Shown here in pieces: positions 43,369 to 51,508 of a DNA stretch of 64,000 bases. The notes below the pieces were generated by a model. The model was not told the origin of the DNA. It did not search any database and saw only the letters and a list, made by a program, of their open reading frames with translations. This DNA comes from Rhizobium sp. NFR03. Lineage in GTDB: Bacteria; Pseudomonadota; Alphaproteobacteria; Rhizobiales; Rhizobiaceae. The position numbers and the translations under genes were made by a program. The DNA is taken from NCBI RefSeq assembly GCF_900111275.1, contig NZ_FOGR01000009.1, positions 109,566-173,565 on the forward strand, given 5' to 3'. How positions within the stretch are numbered: the first letter of the stretch is position 1; each line of letters begins with the position of its first letter.

Positions 43369-44454
43369 CTATTGAAGACGCCTTGCAGCGTTCGCCTGCG
43401 CTTCCCGGATGAGACCTGGATACATATTCTCTTTGCCCGGATACCACGGCATGGTTCCGATAGAGCTATACCCGGGAATCGTTTCCATATGCGCTACCAT
43501 CCGGGCACGCATGCGTTCGTCAGGAAGCGGACCTTGCATGGCCTGAATGTTGTCGCTCATATGATCCGGGTTCGATGTTCCACAGAGCACGCTCGTGACT
43601 GCAGGATGCGCCATGACCCACTTCAGGAAGAACTGCGCCCAGCTTGTTGCTCCGAATTCCTGCGCGAAACCGGGAAGAGACTGCCCCTCGACTACTTTCA
43701 TAAGACGCGCCTTTTCCAGCGGCAGATTGATGAGCACACCGACGCCTTTGTCGGCAGCAAGCGGAAGCAGGCGCCGTTCGGCGTCGCGGCTGAAGATCGA
43801 GTAATTCGTCTGGATAAAGTCGACATCGTCGCGTTGCACGATAGCGGCCAGCTGATCCTGGGCAGCAGACTCGTGATGCGTCACGCCGACGTGCCGTATA
43901 AGCCCTTCCTGTTTCCATGCCTTCATCAACGGGATGACAACGGGCGCATTGGTGATGCTGTGGCACTGCATAAGATTGATCGTCTTGCGCCAGGTGCGCA
44001 GTCGAGACTGTCGAAAACTCTCTTGCGCATGGCTTTCGTCGCCGAGATATTCCCCTGTCGACCAGAGCTTGTTGGCGAGAAACATCGCGTCGGGCTCTGG
44101 CGTTTCGCCCATGAACTGGCCGACGGTGACCTCTGCCGAGCCGTAGAGAGGCGATGTGTCGACGACGCGACCGCCGGCTGCGACGTATCTCTGGAAAACC
44201 TGTCGCAGATCATCGCGGGGATCACCAGGTTTCAGATCGAATGTCAGGAACGTGCCGAGACCGAGAGCCGTCACCGTTTCACCGGTTCGCGGCAACGTGC
44301 GAATCAGAACTTCCGGTGCGAACGTCGAGGCTGGCGCCGCCGTTTCCGTTCCTTGCGCGGTCGCAACCTTTGCGGGCAGGGCAAAGGCCGCTCCGGTTGC
44401 GGCTGCGCCGACCGTTCCGAGAAACCCGCGTCTGTTGATTTTCGACTGGTTCAT
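43369..44454 (-). CDS. Aldo/keto reductase with Tat signal peptide
   Basis: This 361-residue precursor starts MNQSKINRRGFLGTVGAAAT, a twin-arginine signal, cut near KVATAQG. The aldo/keto reductase barrel follows: ALGLGTFLTFDL, RVVDTSPLYGSAEVTVG (catalytic Asp and Tyr) and KLWSTGEY, with the Lys at the usual strand. It should be a folded, cofactor-loaded periplasmic oxidoreductase. It is 30 bp downstream of an MBL-fold gene that also has a Tat signal. The export of an NADPH enzyme is odd; some exported family members have lost redox function. Confidence 0.85.
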   Translation of the reverse strand: MNQSKINRRGFLGTVGAAATGAAFALPAKVATAQGTETAAPASTFAPEVLIRTLPRTGETVTALGLGTFLTFDLKPGDPRDDLRQVFQRYVAAGGRVVDTSPLYGSAEVTVGQFMGETPEPDAMFLANKLWSTGEYLGDESHAQESFRQSRLRTWRKTINLMQCHSITNAPVVIPLMKAWKQEGLIRHVGVTHHESAAQDQLAAIVQRDDVDFIQTNYSIFSRDAERRLLPLAADKGVGVLINLPLEKARLMKVVEGQSLPGFAQEFGATSWAQFFLKWVMAHPAVTSVLCGTSNPDHMSDNIQAMQGPLPDERMRARMVAHMETIPGYSSIGTMPWYPGKENMYPGLIREAQANAARRLQ

Positions 44455-44484
44455 GAAATGTCTCCTGTTGGTTTGGCGCCAGCT

Positions 44485-45477
44485 TCAAAACTGCCAGTTG
44501 GCAGGAACCCAGGCGTAGCCGCCGTCGGTCTTGAGCATCCGGCCGAGGCCGGGAAACGGAAAATGGAAACCGAGAACTGGAATCTGGTCGGCGGCGGCCC
44601 GGTCGAAGATGCGGCGGCGAGAGGACAGCGCCGTTTCCTTGTCGCGGTCGGGGCCGGGAAGCCAAGGCCTGTCGACGTTGACGACGGGGTGGTAGGCAAG
44701 GTCCGCCGTCAGCAACAACTGATCATTTCCGGAATGGACCAGGAACGTCGCCATGCCGGGCGTGTGGCCCGATGCAACGATTGTCGTCAGTCCCGGAACG
44801 ATTTCGGCGCCCGCCTCGTAAAGCTCTACGTCATTTCTCACAGGCTCAAGGCTGCTCTTGATGGCAGCAGCAAACCGCAGACGGAATTCCTGCGGGACCG
44901 GCATGTAGGACAGATCGGGATCGGTGACGACAAAGAAATCCCAATCCGCCTTCGGCAGGAATACCGTGGCGCGAGGGAAAGCTCTGCCACCGTCCGCGTT
45001 CCTGAGGTTCCCGACATGGTCTGGATGGGTGTGCGAGATGACAATCGTGTCGATGTCGTCCGCACTCAGTCCGATCGCGGCAAGGTTGTCGAAAATCCGT
45101 CCGCCATTCGGACCCATAGTGCCGCCGGCTCCGGCTTCGATGAGGATCCGACGGCCACCGGTTTCGATCAGCAGTGTGTTCAGGTTGAGGGTCAGGTGAT
45201 CAGACGGCAGGAAAGCACGCCGCAGAACCTCTTGGAGGTCAGCTTCTGGCGCATCGCTGGCGTAGATCTGTGGGGGGCCGCCGATGATACCATCACTAAG
45301 GACCGTTGCGCTGATTTCACCGATGCGGAAGCGGTAATGGCCGGCATTGCGGGCTGTGGAGGATTTGGTTTGTGCGTTTGCAATTCCGGTGGTGCCGAGC
45401 GCTGGAACGATCATGCTCGATGCCCCGACGACAGCTGAGAGCATGACGGCCCGCCTGTTGATGGTAAATGCGGTCAT
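44485..45477 (-). CDS. MBL-fold metallohydrolase with Tat signal peptide
   Basis: The 330-residue precursor begins MTAFTINRRAVMLSAVVGAS, a twin-arginine signal ending near ANAQ. The metal site is clear: VISHTHPDHVGNL (HxHxDH), GHTPGMATFLV and LGFHFPFPG supply the remaining ligands. AAAGGAAAC precedes ATG 45477. It is probably a periplasmic zinc hydrolase acting on an ester or lactone. It is co-transcribed with the aldo/keto reductase and divergent from a LysR gene. Confidence 0.85.
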   Translation of the reverse strand: MTAFTINRRAVMLSAVVGASSMIVPALGTTGIANAQTKSSTARNAGHYRFRIGEISATVLSDGIIGGPPQIYASDAPEADLQEVLRRAFLPSDHLTLNLNTLLIETGGRRILIEAGAGGTMGPNGGRIFDNLAAIGLSADDIDTIVISHTHPDHVGNLRNADGGRAFPRATVFLPKADWDFFVVTDPDLSYMPVPQEFRLRFAAAIKSSLEPVRNDVELYEAGAEIVPGLTTIVASGHTPGMATFLVHSGNDQLLLTADLAYHPVVNVDRPWLPGPDRDKETALSSRRRIFDRAAADQIPVLGFHFPFPGLGRMLKTDGGYAWVPANWQF

Positions 45478-45604
45478 AATGTTTCCTTTCAAAATCGATC
45501 TTCGCGGCGAGTGCGCGATGAAGCCATTGGGAACCATCATGACAGCCACGCTCCGCGCTGATAAGCTGCGCAAATGAAACCGGCTTGGTAAGGTAAGCTT
45601 CGCA

Positions 45605-46510
45605 ATGAATGCATTACGTCTGGACAGCTTTGATGTTTTTGCCGCCATTGTCCGCTGTGGTGGCTTTCGCGCCGCGGCGCTCGAGCGCGGCGTCTCTTCG
45701 TCCGCGCTCAGCCAGACAATCAACGGGTTGGAAGAGGCTTTGGGCATTCGGCTGCTCAATCGAACCACCAGAAGCGTGTTTCCGACTGAAGCGGGACAGC
45801 GTCTGCTCGACCGCCTCGCGCCGGCTCTGGCCGACATCAGGCTGGCGGTCGCCGAGGTCGACGAGCTCAGGGACACGCCGTCAGGCACCCTACGGATCAA
45901 TGCGCCTGCTCCGGCTGTCGATCATCTTCTGTGCCGCCTCGTCTTCGACTTCATGGAGGCATTCCGCGAGGTAAAAGTGGAAATCATCAGTGATGCGGCT
46001 GTGATCGATATCGTCGAACAGGGTTTTGACGCTGGTGTACGATTCGGCAAGCAGTTGGCTCAAGACATGATCGCGGTCCCGCTAGGACCATCGTTGCGAT
46101 ATGCGATCGTCGCGTCACCAACTTATCTTGAAAGAGCAGGCCGGCCCGAAACACCGCATGATCTTGTCAATCATGACTGTATCCGGCGAAGGTTTCCTGG
46201 CGGCACGCTGATGACATGGCGGTTCTTCAACGGAGGCGACGAATTTGAAATTACGCCGACGGGCCGCCTGACACTCAGTTCGGCACAGAATGAGTTGCAA
46301 GCGGCGTTGGCCGGCAAGGGTATCGCGCATGTTCTGGACGACTATGCAAAACCCGATATTGAGAGCGGTCGACTGATAGACCTGCTCGTCGACTGGCGTC
46401 CAGCCTTGCCGAGCTGGTTCCTCTACTACCCTAACCGGCGTCTGCCCAGTGCAGCGATGCGCGCGCTTCTAGATTTTATCAGGAGTTACCGGTGGGACGC
46501 CCGCGGATGA
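45605..46510 (+). CDS. LysR-family transcriptional regulator
   Basis: The 301-residue protein has the LysR winged helix (DSFDVFAAIVRCGGFRAAAL, then SSSALSQTINGLEEALGIRLLNRTTRSV) and an effector domain of the periplasmic-binding type (FDAGVRFGKQLAQDMIAVPLG). The C-terminal WFLYYPNRRLPSAAMRALLDF is typical of the group regulating oxidoreductases. It is divergent from the MBL/aldo-keto reductase pair, its probable target. It is a paralogue of the broken LysR near 56 kb. Confidence 0.88.
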   Translation: MNALRLDSFDVFAAIVRCGGFRAAALERGVSSSALSQTINGLEEALGIRLLNRTTRSVFPTEAGQRLLDRLAPALADIRLAVAEVDELRDTPSGTLRINAPAPAVDHLLCRLVFDFMEAFREVKVEIISDAAVIDIVEQGFDAGVRFGKQLAQDMIAVPLGPSLRYAIVASPTYLERAGRPETPHDLVNHDCIRRRFPGGTLMTWRFFNGGDEFEITPTGRLTLSSAQNELQAALAGKGIAHVLDDYAKPDIESGRLIDLLVDWRPALPSWFLYYPNRRLPSAAMRALLDFIRSYRWDARG

Positions 46511-46600
46511 AGACGGCCCTGATTCTCTCATGACAGACTCTTGATACGTTTGCCGAACCATTGTGGACGGCATTGGTGGGTACAGAGATATTGAGGAACG

Positions 46601-47635
46601 TCAGGCGCCTTGCACGTTGCGATTGGCATATTGCCTGTAAAGACGTTGCTGGTTGAGCGCGTCCTGCTTCGGCGCTATTCCAAATGTTCTGGAATATTCG
46701 CGGCTGAATTGGGAGGCACTTTCATACCCGACCTGATAGGCCGCATCTGCTACGTTTGCCGCCTCTGACACCATCAAGCGGCGCGCTTCCAGCAATCGCA
46801 ACTGTTTCTGAAACTGGAGCGGCGTCATGGATGTCAGCGCCTTGAAGTGCTGATGGAACGATGACGAACTCATCTGAGCGACATCTGCCAGATGCTCAAC
46901 TCGGAGCGTCCCTGCAAAATCGACGTGTAGCATACGAATGGCCTTGGCCAAACGTTCTGTATTGGTTTCCGGAAGTGCAAGACTGCAAAGGTCGCTTCCG
47001 TGAGGCCCGCTCAAAAGCCAATAGCAGATCTCCCGCATCAAGGACGGGTAGAGGATGGGAATGGCCTTCGGCGTGTCAGACATGCGGACAAGGCGCAGGA
47101 TGCAATCGGCCAGAGGTTGATCGACGTTACCGACGAAGACACAGGGACCGGGTTCGGTGGGAGCAGTAGGCGGCGTATCGAGTTGTTCCAGCACCTCGCG
47201 TAGCACACCGACATCAAGGTCGATCATAACGCCAAGATAGGGTTTTTCCGCACTGGCCTCGACGATTCGGCCACTGGCAGGTAGCTCCACGCTGACCACC
47301 AAGCATTGCATTGCCTGATACTCCAGCCTGTCACTGCCGAAGTGTATCTCCTTGGCGCCTTGGATTACAACGCAAAGAGAGGGCCGGTAAATCTGCCGCA
47401 TAGGCATCATGGATTGGAAAGACCGAACGACGTTAACACCGGGGATCTGGGTCGGGAACAGGCCCTGGCCACCGCCCTGACTTTCGATGTAGCCAGTTAC
47501 GGCCTCCAGAAGCGGTGATGACAAATGAATCTCCGACACGCGGATAGGCCAACATATGACCGAGCTACTAGGTGCAAGCGCATCGTCGCCTGCAGGAATA
47601 GGCAAGTTTTCTGCGAATTCGGGCATTCTGTTCAT
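46601..47635 (-). CDS. AraC-family regulator with AraC_N domain
   Basis: This 344-residue protein has the AraC-type N-terminal domain (SLCVVIQGAKEIHFGSDRLEY, then LPASGRIVEASAEKPYLGV) and two helix-turn-helices (GTLRVEHLADVAQMSSSSFH, and NVADAAYQVGYESASQFSREY). I use ATG 47635 because GGAG lies 7 nt upstream. It is divergent from the DedA/methyltransferase/SDR run starting at 47925. Confidence 0.87.
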   Translation of the reverse strand: MNRMPEFAENLPIPAGDDALAPSSSVICWPIRVSEIHLSSPLLEAVTGYIESQGGGQGLFPTQIPGVNVVRSFQSMMPMRQIYRPSLCVVIQGAKEIHFGSDRLEYQAMQCLVVSVELPASGRIVEASAEKPYLGVMIDLDVGVLREVLEQLDTPPTAPTEPGPCVFVGNVDQPLADCILRLVRMSDTPKAIPILYPSLMREICYWLLSGPHGSDLCSLALPETNTERLAKAIRMLHVDFAGTLRVEHLADVAQMSSSSFHQHFKALTSMTPLQFQKQLRLLEARRLMVSEAANVADAAYQVGYESASQFSREYSRTFGIAPKQDALNQQRLYRQYANRNVQGA

Positions 47636-47924
47636 GGGGTACTCCATCTAGCTTGAGATTGCGAAACCGAAGCCAGGAGTTCACTTAACATGACAGAGAT
47701 CTATCGTAGATCAAGCGCAATTCGCGAAAGTCCAACGGATTATCATACCGAGAAAGCTCAAGCTCGCTCAGGGTAACCGCAGCGTCGGCATCGGCCTGTG
47801 GCTTTTCTGGACAGGTCGTCACGCCCCCAGGTTGACGACCTGCAGGGCCACCAAAGGCGAGTCCCTCGCATCGAGCGTGCTCGGTTGCCCATGAAACACC
47901 AATTGAAACAGAAAAGGGCTGGCT
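47636..47924. promoter_or_regulatory. Divergent control region with an inverted repeat
   Basis: GGTCGTCA (47815-47822) and TGACGACC (47834-47841) form a perfect 8-bp inverted repeat 84 bp before the DedA gene. It may be a regulator site or mRNA hairpin. No gene is supported in this 289-bp gap. Confidence 0.4.
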
Positions 47925-48566
47925 ATGGGAATCGACCCCATCGGCGTGGTCATGAGATGGATCAGCGTCTACGGCCTTATCGGACTGTTCGCTGCCGCTT
48001 TGGCTGAACGCTTTATGCCTGTGATCCCGTCACATGGACTGCTGCTGTCCGTTGGGATCAGTGCATCGGACGGAGCCTGGTCGCTACCAGCAGCAGTCCT
48101 TGCCACCTCGATTGGAAGTTTCTGCGGCTGTGCTACGTGCTTTTACTGTGTTCGGGCTTTGGGCGACGAGCGCTCGATGCGCATTCTCTCGTCGGTCAGC
48201 CGGTTACTCGGCATTTCGTCCGATCGGATCAATGATCGAATAGCATCATTCCGCCGCAGGCAGACGGTGCTGGCTTTTGGCCTACAGCTGGTTCCGACAA
48301 TCAGGTTGTTGGCACCCATTTTTGCGGTCTTTCTACGGGGTAATTCAAGAGGTTTCCTGACCGCTTCGGCTGCAGGAATACTGACCTGGAGCAGCCTGTT
48401 TGCCGGTATCGGTTTCTTCGCTTCGCACAAGATCGAAGAAACCAACTCAACGGTGCTTGCGGTGTCTGTTCTAGGTTGCGTTCTTCTTGCCGAGTTTGCA
48501 GTTCTGTGGGTCACCCGAAGAATTCAAGCAATTCGAAAGGTGGGTAACGTGTCATGGCGAAATTAA
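47925..48566 (+). CDS. DedA-family membrane protein
   Basis: The 213-residue protein has about four to five hydrophobic segments and the DedA/VTT pattern: AALAERFMPVIPSHGLLLSVG with the conserved acidic residue and PS, and FRRRQTVLAFGLQLVPTIRLLAPIFAVF with the conserved Arg. DedA proteins are linked to lipid flipping across the inner membrane. It overlaps the next gene, a phospholipid-methyltransferase-like gene, by 13 bp, which fits a lipid-related unit. Confidence 0.82.
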   Translation: MGIDPIGVVMRWISVYGLIGLFAAALAERFMPVIPSHGLLLSVGISASDGAWSLPAAVLATSIGSFCGCATCFYCVRALGDERSMRILSSVSRLLGISSDRINDRIASFRRRQTVLAFGLQLVPTIRLLAPIFAVFLRGNSRGFLTASAAGILTWSSLFAGIGFFASHKIEETNSTVLAVSVLGCVLLAEFAVLWVTRRIQAIRKVGNVSWRN

Positions 48567-49198
48567 TGAAAACGATCCGAGCTTGCAGCAAGCACGATAC
48601 CAAAGCTTTAGACCGTCGGATGAGCACCGATACTTTCGAGGCATGGGGCTTCTTCCGGGCATGGCTCCGAAATCCTCTGAGGATAGCTGCTATCGCCCCG
48701 TCAGGTGCGGCGCTTGCAAGACTTATCACTTCGGAAATCTCATCGGACACGGGTCCGGTCATCGAGCTTGGGCCAGGAACCGGGGCATTCACCCGCGCGA
48801 TCATTGGTCGTGGGGTACCCCAGACTGAGCTCGCTTTGATCGAGTTCGAGCCGAAGTTCGCGGCGGCTCTTCGCACGCGCTATCCCCAGGCGACAGTTTT
48901 TCGGATGGATGCCGCGCGGCTGTCGTCTATAGAGCTCTTTAATCATCGGCCTGTCGGCGCCATCGTCAGCGGCCTACCACTGCTCGCAATGTCGCCTCTC
49001 CAGGTCACGAAAATCCTGGCCGCAGCATTTCAGAAGATGAGCCCAGGCGGTGGGTTCTATCAGTTCACTTACGGTCTTCGTTGTCCTGTTCCAGCCAAGG
49101 TGCTGAGCCGGCTCGGCCTCAAAGCTGTGCGGATTGGCGGAACTCTGGCGAACATTCCTCCGGCGGCTGTTTACCGTATTCACAAGATTGAGCAGTAG
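48554..49198 (+). CDS. PmtA-like phospholipid N-methyltransferase (SAM-dependent)
   Basis: This 214-residue class I methyltransferase has the SAM loop VIELGPGTGAFTRAI and the preceding signature NPLRIAAIAPSGAALARLI, shared by rhizobial PmtA and the rRNA adenine dimethylase-like group. The absence of NLPY, replaced by SGLPLL, argues for phospholipid rather than rRNA methylation. It may methylate phosphatidylethanolamine toward phosphatidylcholine. The overlap with DedA supports a membrane-lipid role. The start could instead be the ATG at 48566 or 48620. Confidence 0.75.
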   Translation: MAKLMKTIRACSKHDTKALDRRMSTDTFEAWGFFRAWLRNPLRIAAIAPSGAALARLITSEISSDTGPVIELGPGTGAFTRAIIGRGVPQTELALIEFEPKFAAALRTRYPQATVFRMDAARLSSIELFNHRPVGAIVSGLPLLAMSPLQVTKILAAAFQKMSPGGGFYQFTYGLRCPVPAKVLSRLGLKAVRIGGTLANIPPAAVYRIHKIEQ

Positions 49199-49277
49199 GC
49201 GCGATCGTGGAGCTTATGCAGCTTTGAAAGCCGAATTTTACATCCGGCGCTTTGGTGTAATTTTGAAAGGACAGATA

Positions 49278-50225
49278 ATGCGTGACAGATGGACCATCGA
49301 GAATATCCTGCCCCAACATGGGCGGACCTTCATTGTGACCGGTACAGGTGGCCTCGGCTTCGAAGACGCTTTGGCCCTTGCGCGAGCCGGCGGCGACGTG
49401 ATCATCGCCGGCCGCAATGCCCAAAAAGGCAACGATGCCGTGATGAGGATAAAGCAGAACGTGCCGGATGCGGTCGTGGCCTTCGAGCCTGTTGATCTTG
49501 GCAGCCTGGAATCGATCGAGGCCTTCGGAAAACGGCTTCGGGACCATCGGGCCAGCGTTGACGTGCTGATCAACAATGCCGGCGTCATGACACCACCACG
49601 ACGCAAAACCACTGAGGATGGCTTCGAACTTCAGCTCGGCACAAATCACCTAGGCCATTTTGCATTGACTGCGCATCTTCTGCCCCTGCTTCGGCGTGGC
49701 AACGCACCGCGAGTGATCTCGGTTTCCAGCGTCGCCGCGCGCAGTGGGGTCATCAATTTCGAGGACTTGCAGGCGGAGCGCGGCTACAAGCCGATGCCCG
49801 TTTACGCCCAGTCGAAACTAGCCTGTCTGATGTTCGCGTTCGAGCTCCAGCGGCGCAGCGATGCTCATGGATGGGGAATAACCAGTATCGGGGCCCATCC
49901 CGGAGTTTCGCGCACCGACCTTCTCCACAACGCGCCGGGCCGATCCAGTCTGATGGGTCTCGTTCGGTCTTATATGTGGTTTCTGTTCCAGCCCGCTTCC
50001 CAGGGCGCCCTCCCGACGTTGTATGCAGCAACATCCCCAGATGCCCGGAGCGGCGGATACTACGGTCCGGATAAAATCAGCGAGACGCGGGGATATCCGA
50101 CCGATGCAAAGCCACCGCAACAATCGCTGGAAGTCCATGTCGCACGCAGACTGTGGGACGTCTCGGAATCTCTAACGGGCGTATCCTTTGATGAGAAACC
50201 TCAGTCGGGAGTTGCTCTCGCTTGA
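49278..50225 (+). CDS. Short-chain dehydrogenase/reductase
   Basis: The 315-residue protein has the NAD(P) loop FIVTGTGGLGFEDAL, DVLINNAGVM, and the active site with Ser in ISVSSVAARSG and YAQSK (YxxxK). Length and the C-terminal extension resemble retinol-dehydrogenase/oxidoreductase-type SDRs. AAAGGA lies 6 nt before ATG 49278, so the longer frame from 49134 is not used. It is downstream of the PmtA-like gene. The substrate is unknown. Confidence 0.87.
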   Translation: MRDRWTIENILPQHGRTFIVTGTGGLGFEDALALARAGGDVIIAGRNAQKGNDAVMRIKQNVPDAVVAFEPVDLGSLESIEAFGKRLRDHRASVDVLINNAGVMTPPRRKTTEDGFELQLGTNHLGHFALTAHLLPLLRRGNAPRVISVSSVAARSGVINFEDLQAERGYKPMPVYAQSKLACLMFAFELQRRSDAHGWGITSIGAHPGVSRTDLLHNAPGRSSLMGLVRSYMWFLFQPASQGALPTLYAATSPDARSGGYYGPDKISETRGYPTDAKPPQQSLEVHVARRLWDVSESLTGVSFDEKPQSGVALA

Positions 50226-50308
50226 TGACTGGACGCGCTCTGGGACTCAAACTGCTCTCGATTTGACACGAGGCTTTTGATAGCCGCCGCTTCGAAGGAC
50301 CAACCACC

Positions 50309-50776
50309 ATGTCGTTTGCACTTTCGGTCAATGGCCAAGCTCACCTTGTCGAGGATGACGGTGATACGCCTTTGTTATGGATTCTTCGCGACAGGCTAAG
50401 CTTGACCGGAACCAAATACGGTTGCGGCGTTGCGCAGTGTGGCGCCTGCACGGTGCATCTCGATGGGCAGCCCAAGCGATCCTGTTCCATTCCGCTGAAA
50501 GCAGCAACCTCTGCGCAGATTACCACTATCGAAGGCGCCGAAGGTGATGAGGTCCGTGTCGTCCAGGCCGCATGGGTGGCGCATGACGTGCCGCAATGCG
50601 GGTTCTGTCAGTCAGGACAAATCATGAGCGCGATTGCATTGCTGCGTCATAACCGAAGGCCGACAGATCAAGATATCGACCTGGCCATGAGCGGCAACCT
50701 TTGCCGATGTGCGACATATAACCGAATTCGCGTCGCCATTCATACCGCCGCCGCACAGCTGGGGCAATCGACATGA
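50309..50776 (+). CDS. Molybdoenzyme small subunit, [2Fe-2S] type (isoquinoline 1-oxidoreductase alpha-like)
   Basis: The 155-residue protein carries two [2Fe-2S] sites: a plant-ferredoxin type ([20 protein letters not shown], with a later C in RSC) and the helical type ([10 protein letters not shown], then [11 protein letters not shown]). This is the electron-transfer subunit of xanthine-oxidase-family enzymes of the IorA type. Its stop overlaps the start of the dihaem cytochrome gene (ATGA), and the large subunit follows. The three probably form one complex. Confidence 0.92.
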   Translation: MSFALSVNGQAHLVEDDGDTPLLWILRDRLSLTGTKYGCGVAQCGACTVHLDGQPKRSCSIPLKAATSAQITTIEGAEGDEVRVVQAAWVAHDVPQCGFCQSGQIMSAIALLRHNRRPTDQDIDLAMSGNLCRCATYNRIRVAIHTAAAQLGQST

Positions 50777-51468
50777 ACGCGCGGCAAACCCCGATCCCGT
50801 GGACGTGGCGTCGCCGCTTGAAGGTAGGACTCTTGTCCATACTGGCGCTGACGGCGGTGACCGGCACAATCGGCATCGTCTACGCGCTATACCCTCGAAC
50901 CTTGCCGCAGACCGGACCGCTGGAAGCCAGGCTGCTCCCAGCAGAAATCGAACGATTGCGGTCGGTGTCGGATTTCGATGGGATCGCCGATCCGGCTAGC
51001 CGATCCGTCGCATTTTTTGAGGAAGCTGGTCGCGTTCTCCAACATCCACGCTGCCTGAACTGTCATCCGCGCACCGACCGGCCAACGCAGACCGATGCCA
51101 TGCGTCCCCACATGCCATGGGTCACGCGTGGCCTGGATGGAGGAGGTGCATCGACACTCCGTTGCAGCACATGCCATCAGGCCGAGAATTTCGCGGCGTC
51201 CGGTGTTCCCGGCAATCCGAAATGGAAACTCGCCCCGATCGAGATGGCCTGGCAAGGTCAGACACTTGGCAACATCTGCAGGCAACTCCTGGATCCAACG
51301 CGCTCGCATATGACGCGGGACGAGCTGCTGCATCACGTGATGGAAGATGAACTGGTCGGGTGGGCATGGCACCCGGGGGGAAATCGCCAGCCTGCGCCTG
51401 GTACTCAACAAGAGTTTGGATCGCTGATCAAAGCGTGGCTTGAGACCGGGGCTGTCTGTCCCCAGTAG
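50773..51468 (+). CDS. Membrane-anchored dihaem c-type cytochrome
   Basis: The 231-residue protein has one N-terminal hydrophobic segment ([22 protein letters not shown]), then two CxxCH haem sites, CLNCH and CSTCH. It is anchored in the inner membrane facing the periplasm and should pass electrons from the molybdoenzyme to the respiratory chain. The gene sits between the small and large subunits, an arrangement implying that the cytochrome is part of the enzyme complex. Confidence 0.85.
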   Translation: MNARQTPIPWTWRRRLKVGLLSILALTAVTGTIGIVYALYPRTLPQTGPLEARLLPAEIERLRSVSDFDGIADPASRSVAFFEEAGRVLQHPRCLNCHPRTDRPTQTDAMRPHMPWVTRGLDGGGASTLRCSTCHQAENFAASGVPGNPKWKLAPIEMAWQGQTLGNICRQLLDPTRSHMTRDELLHHVMEDELVGWAWHPGGNRQPAPGTQQEFGSLIKAWLETGAVCPQ

Positions 51469-51508
51469 GCAGACCGCAAGAGAGATGAAAATCAAGAGGA
51501 GACGGCTC

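Noticed and set aside
43315..45438. 707-codon plus-strand frame opposite the Tat-exported enzymes
   Set aside because: Antisense frame rich in Arg/Asp/Gly without any domain; the two minus genes have signals and metal or barrel motifs.
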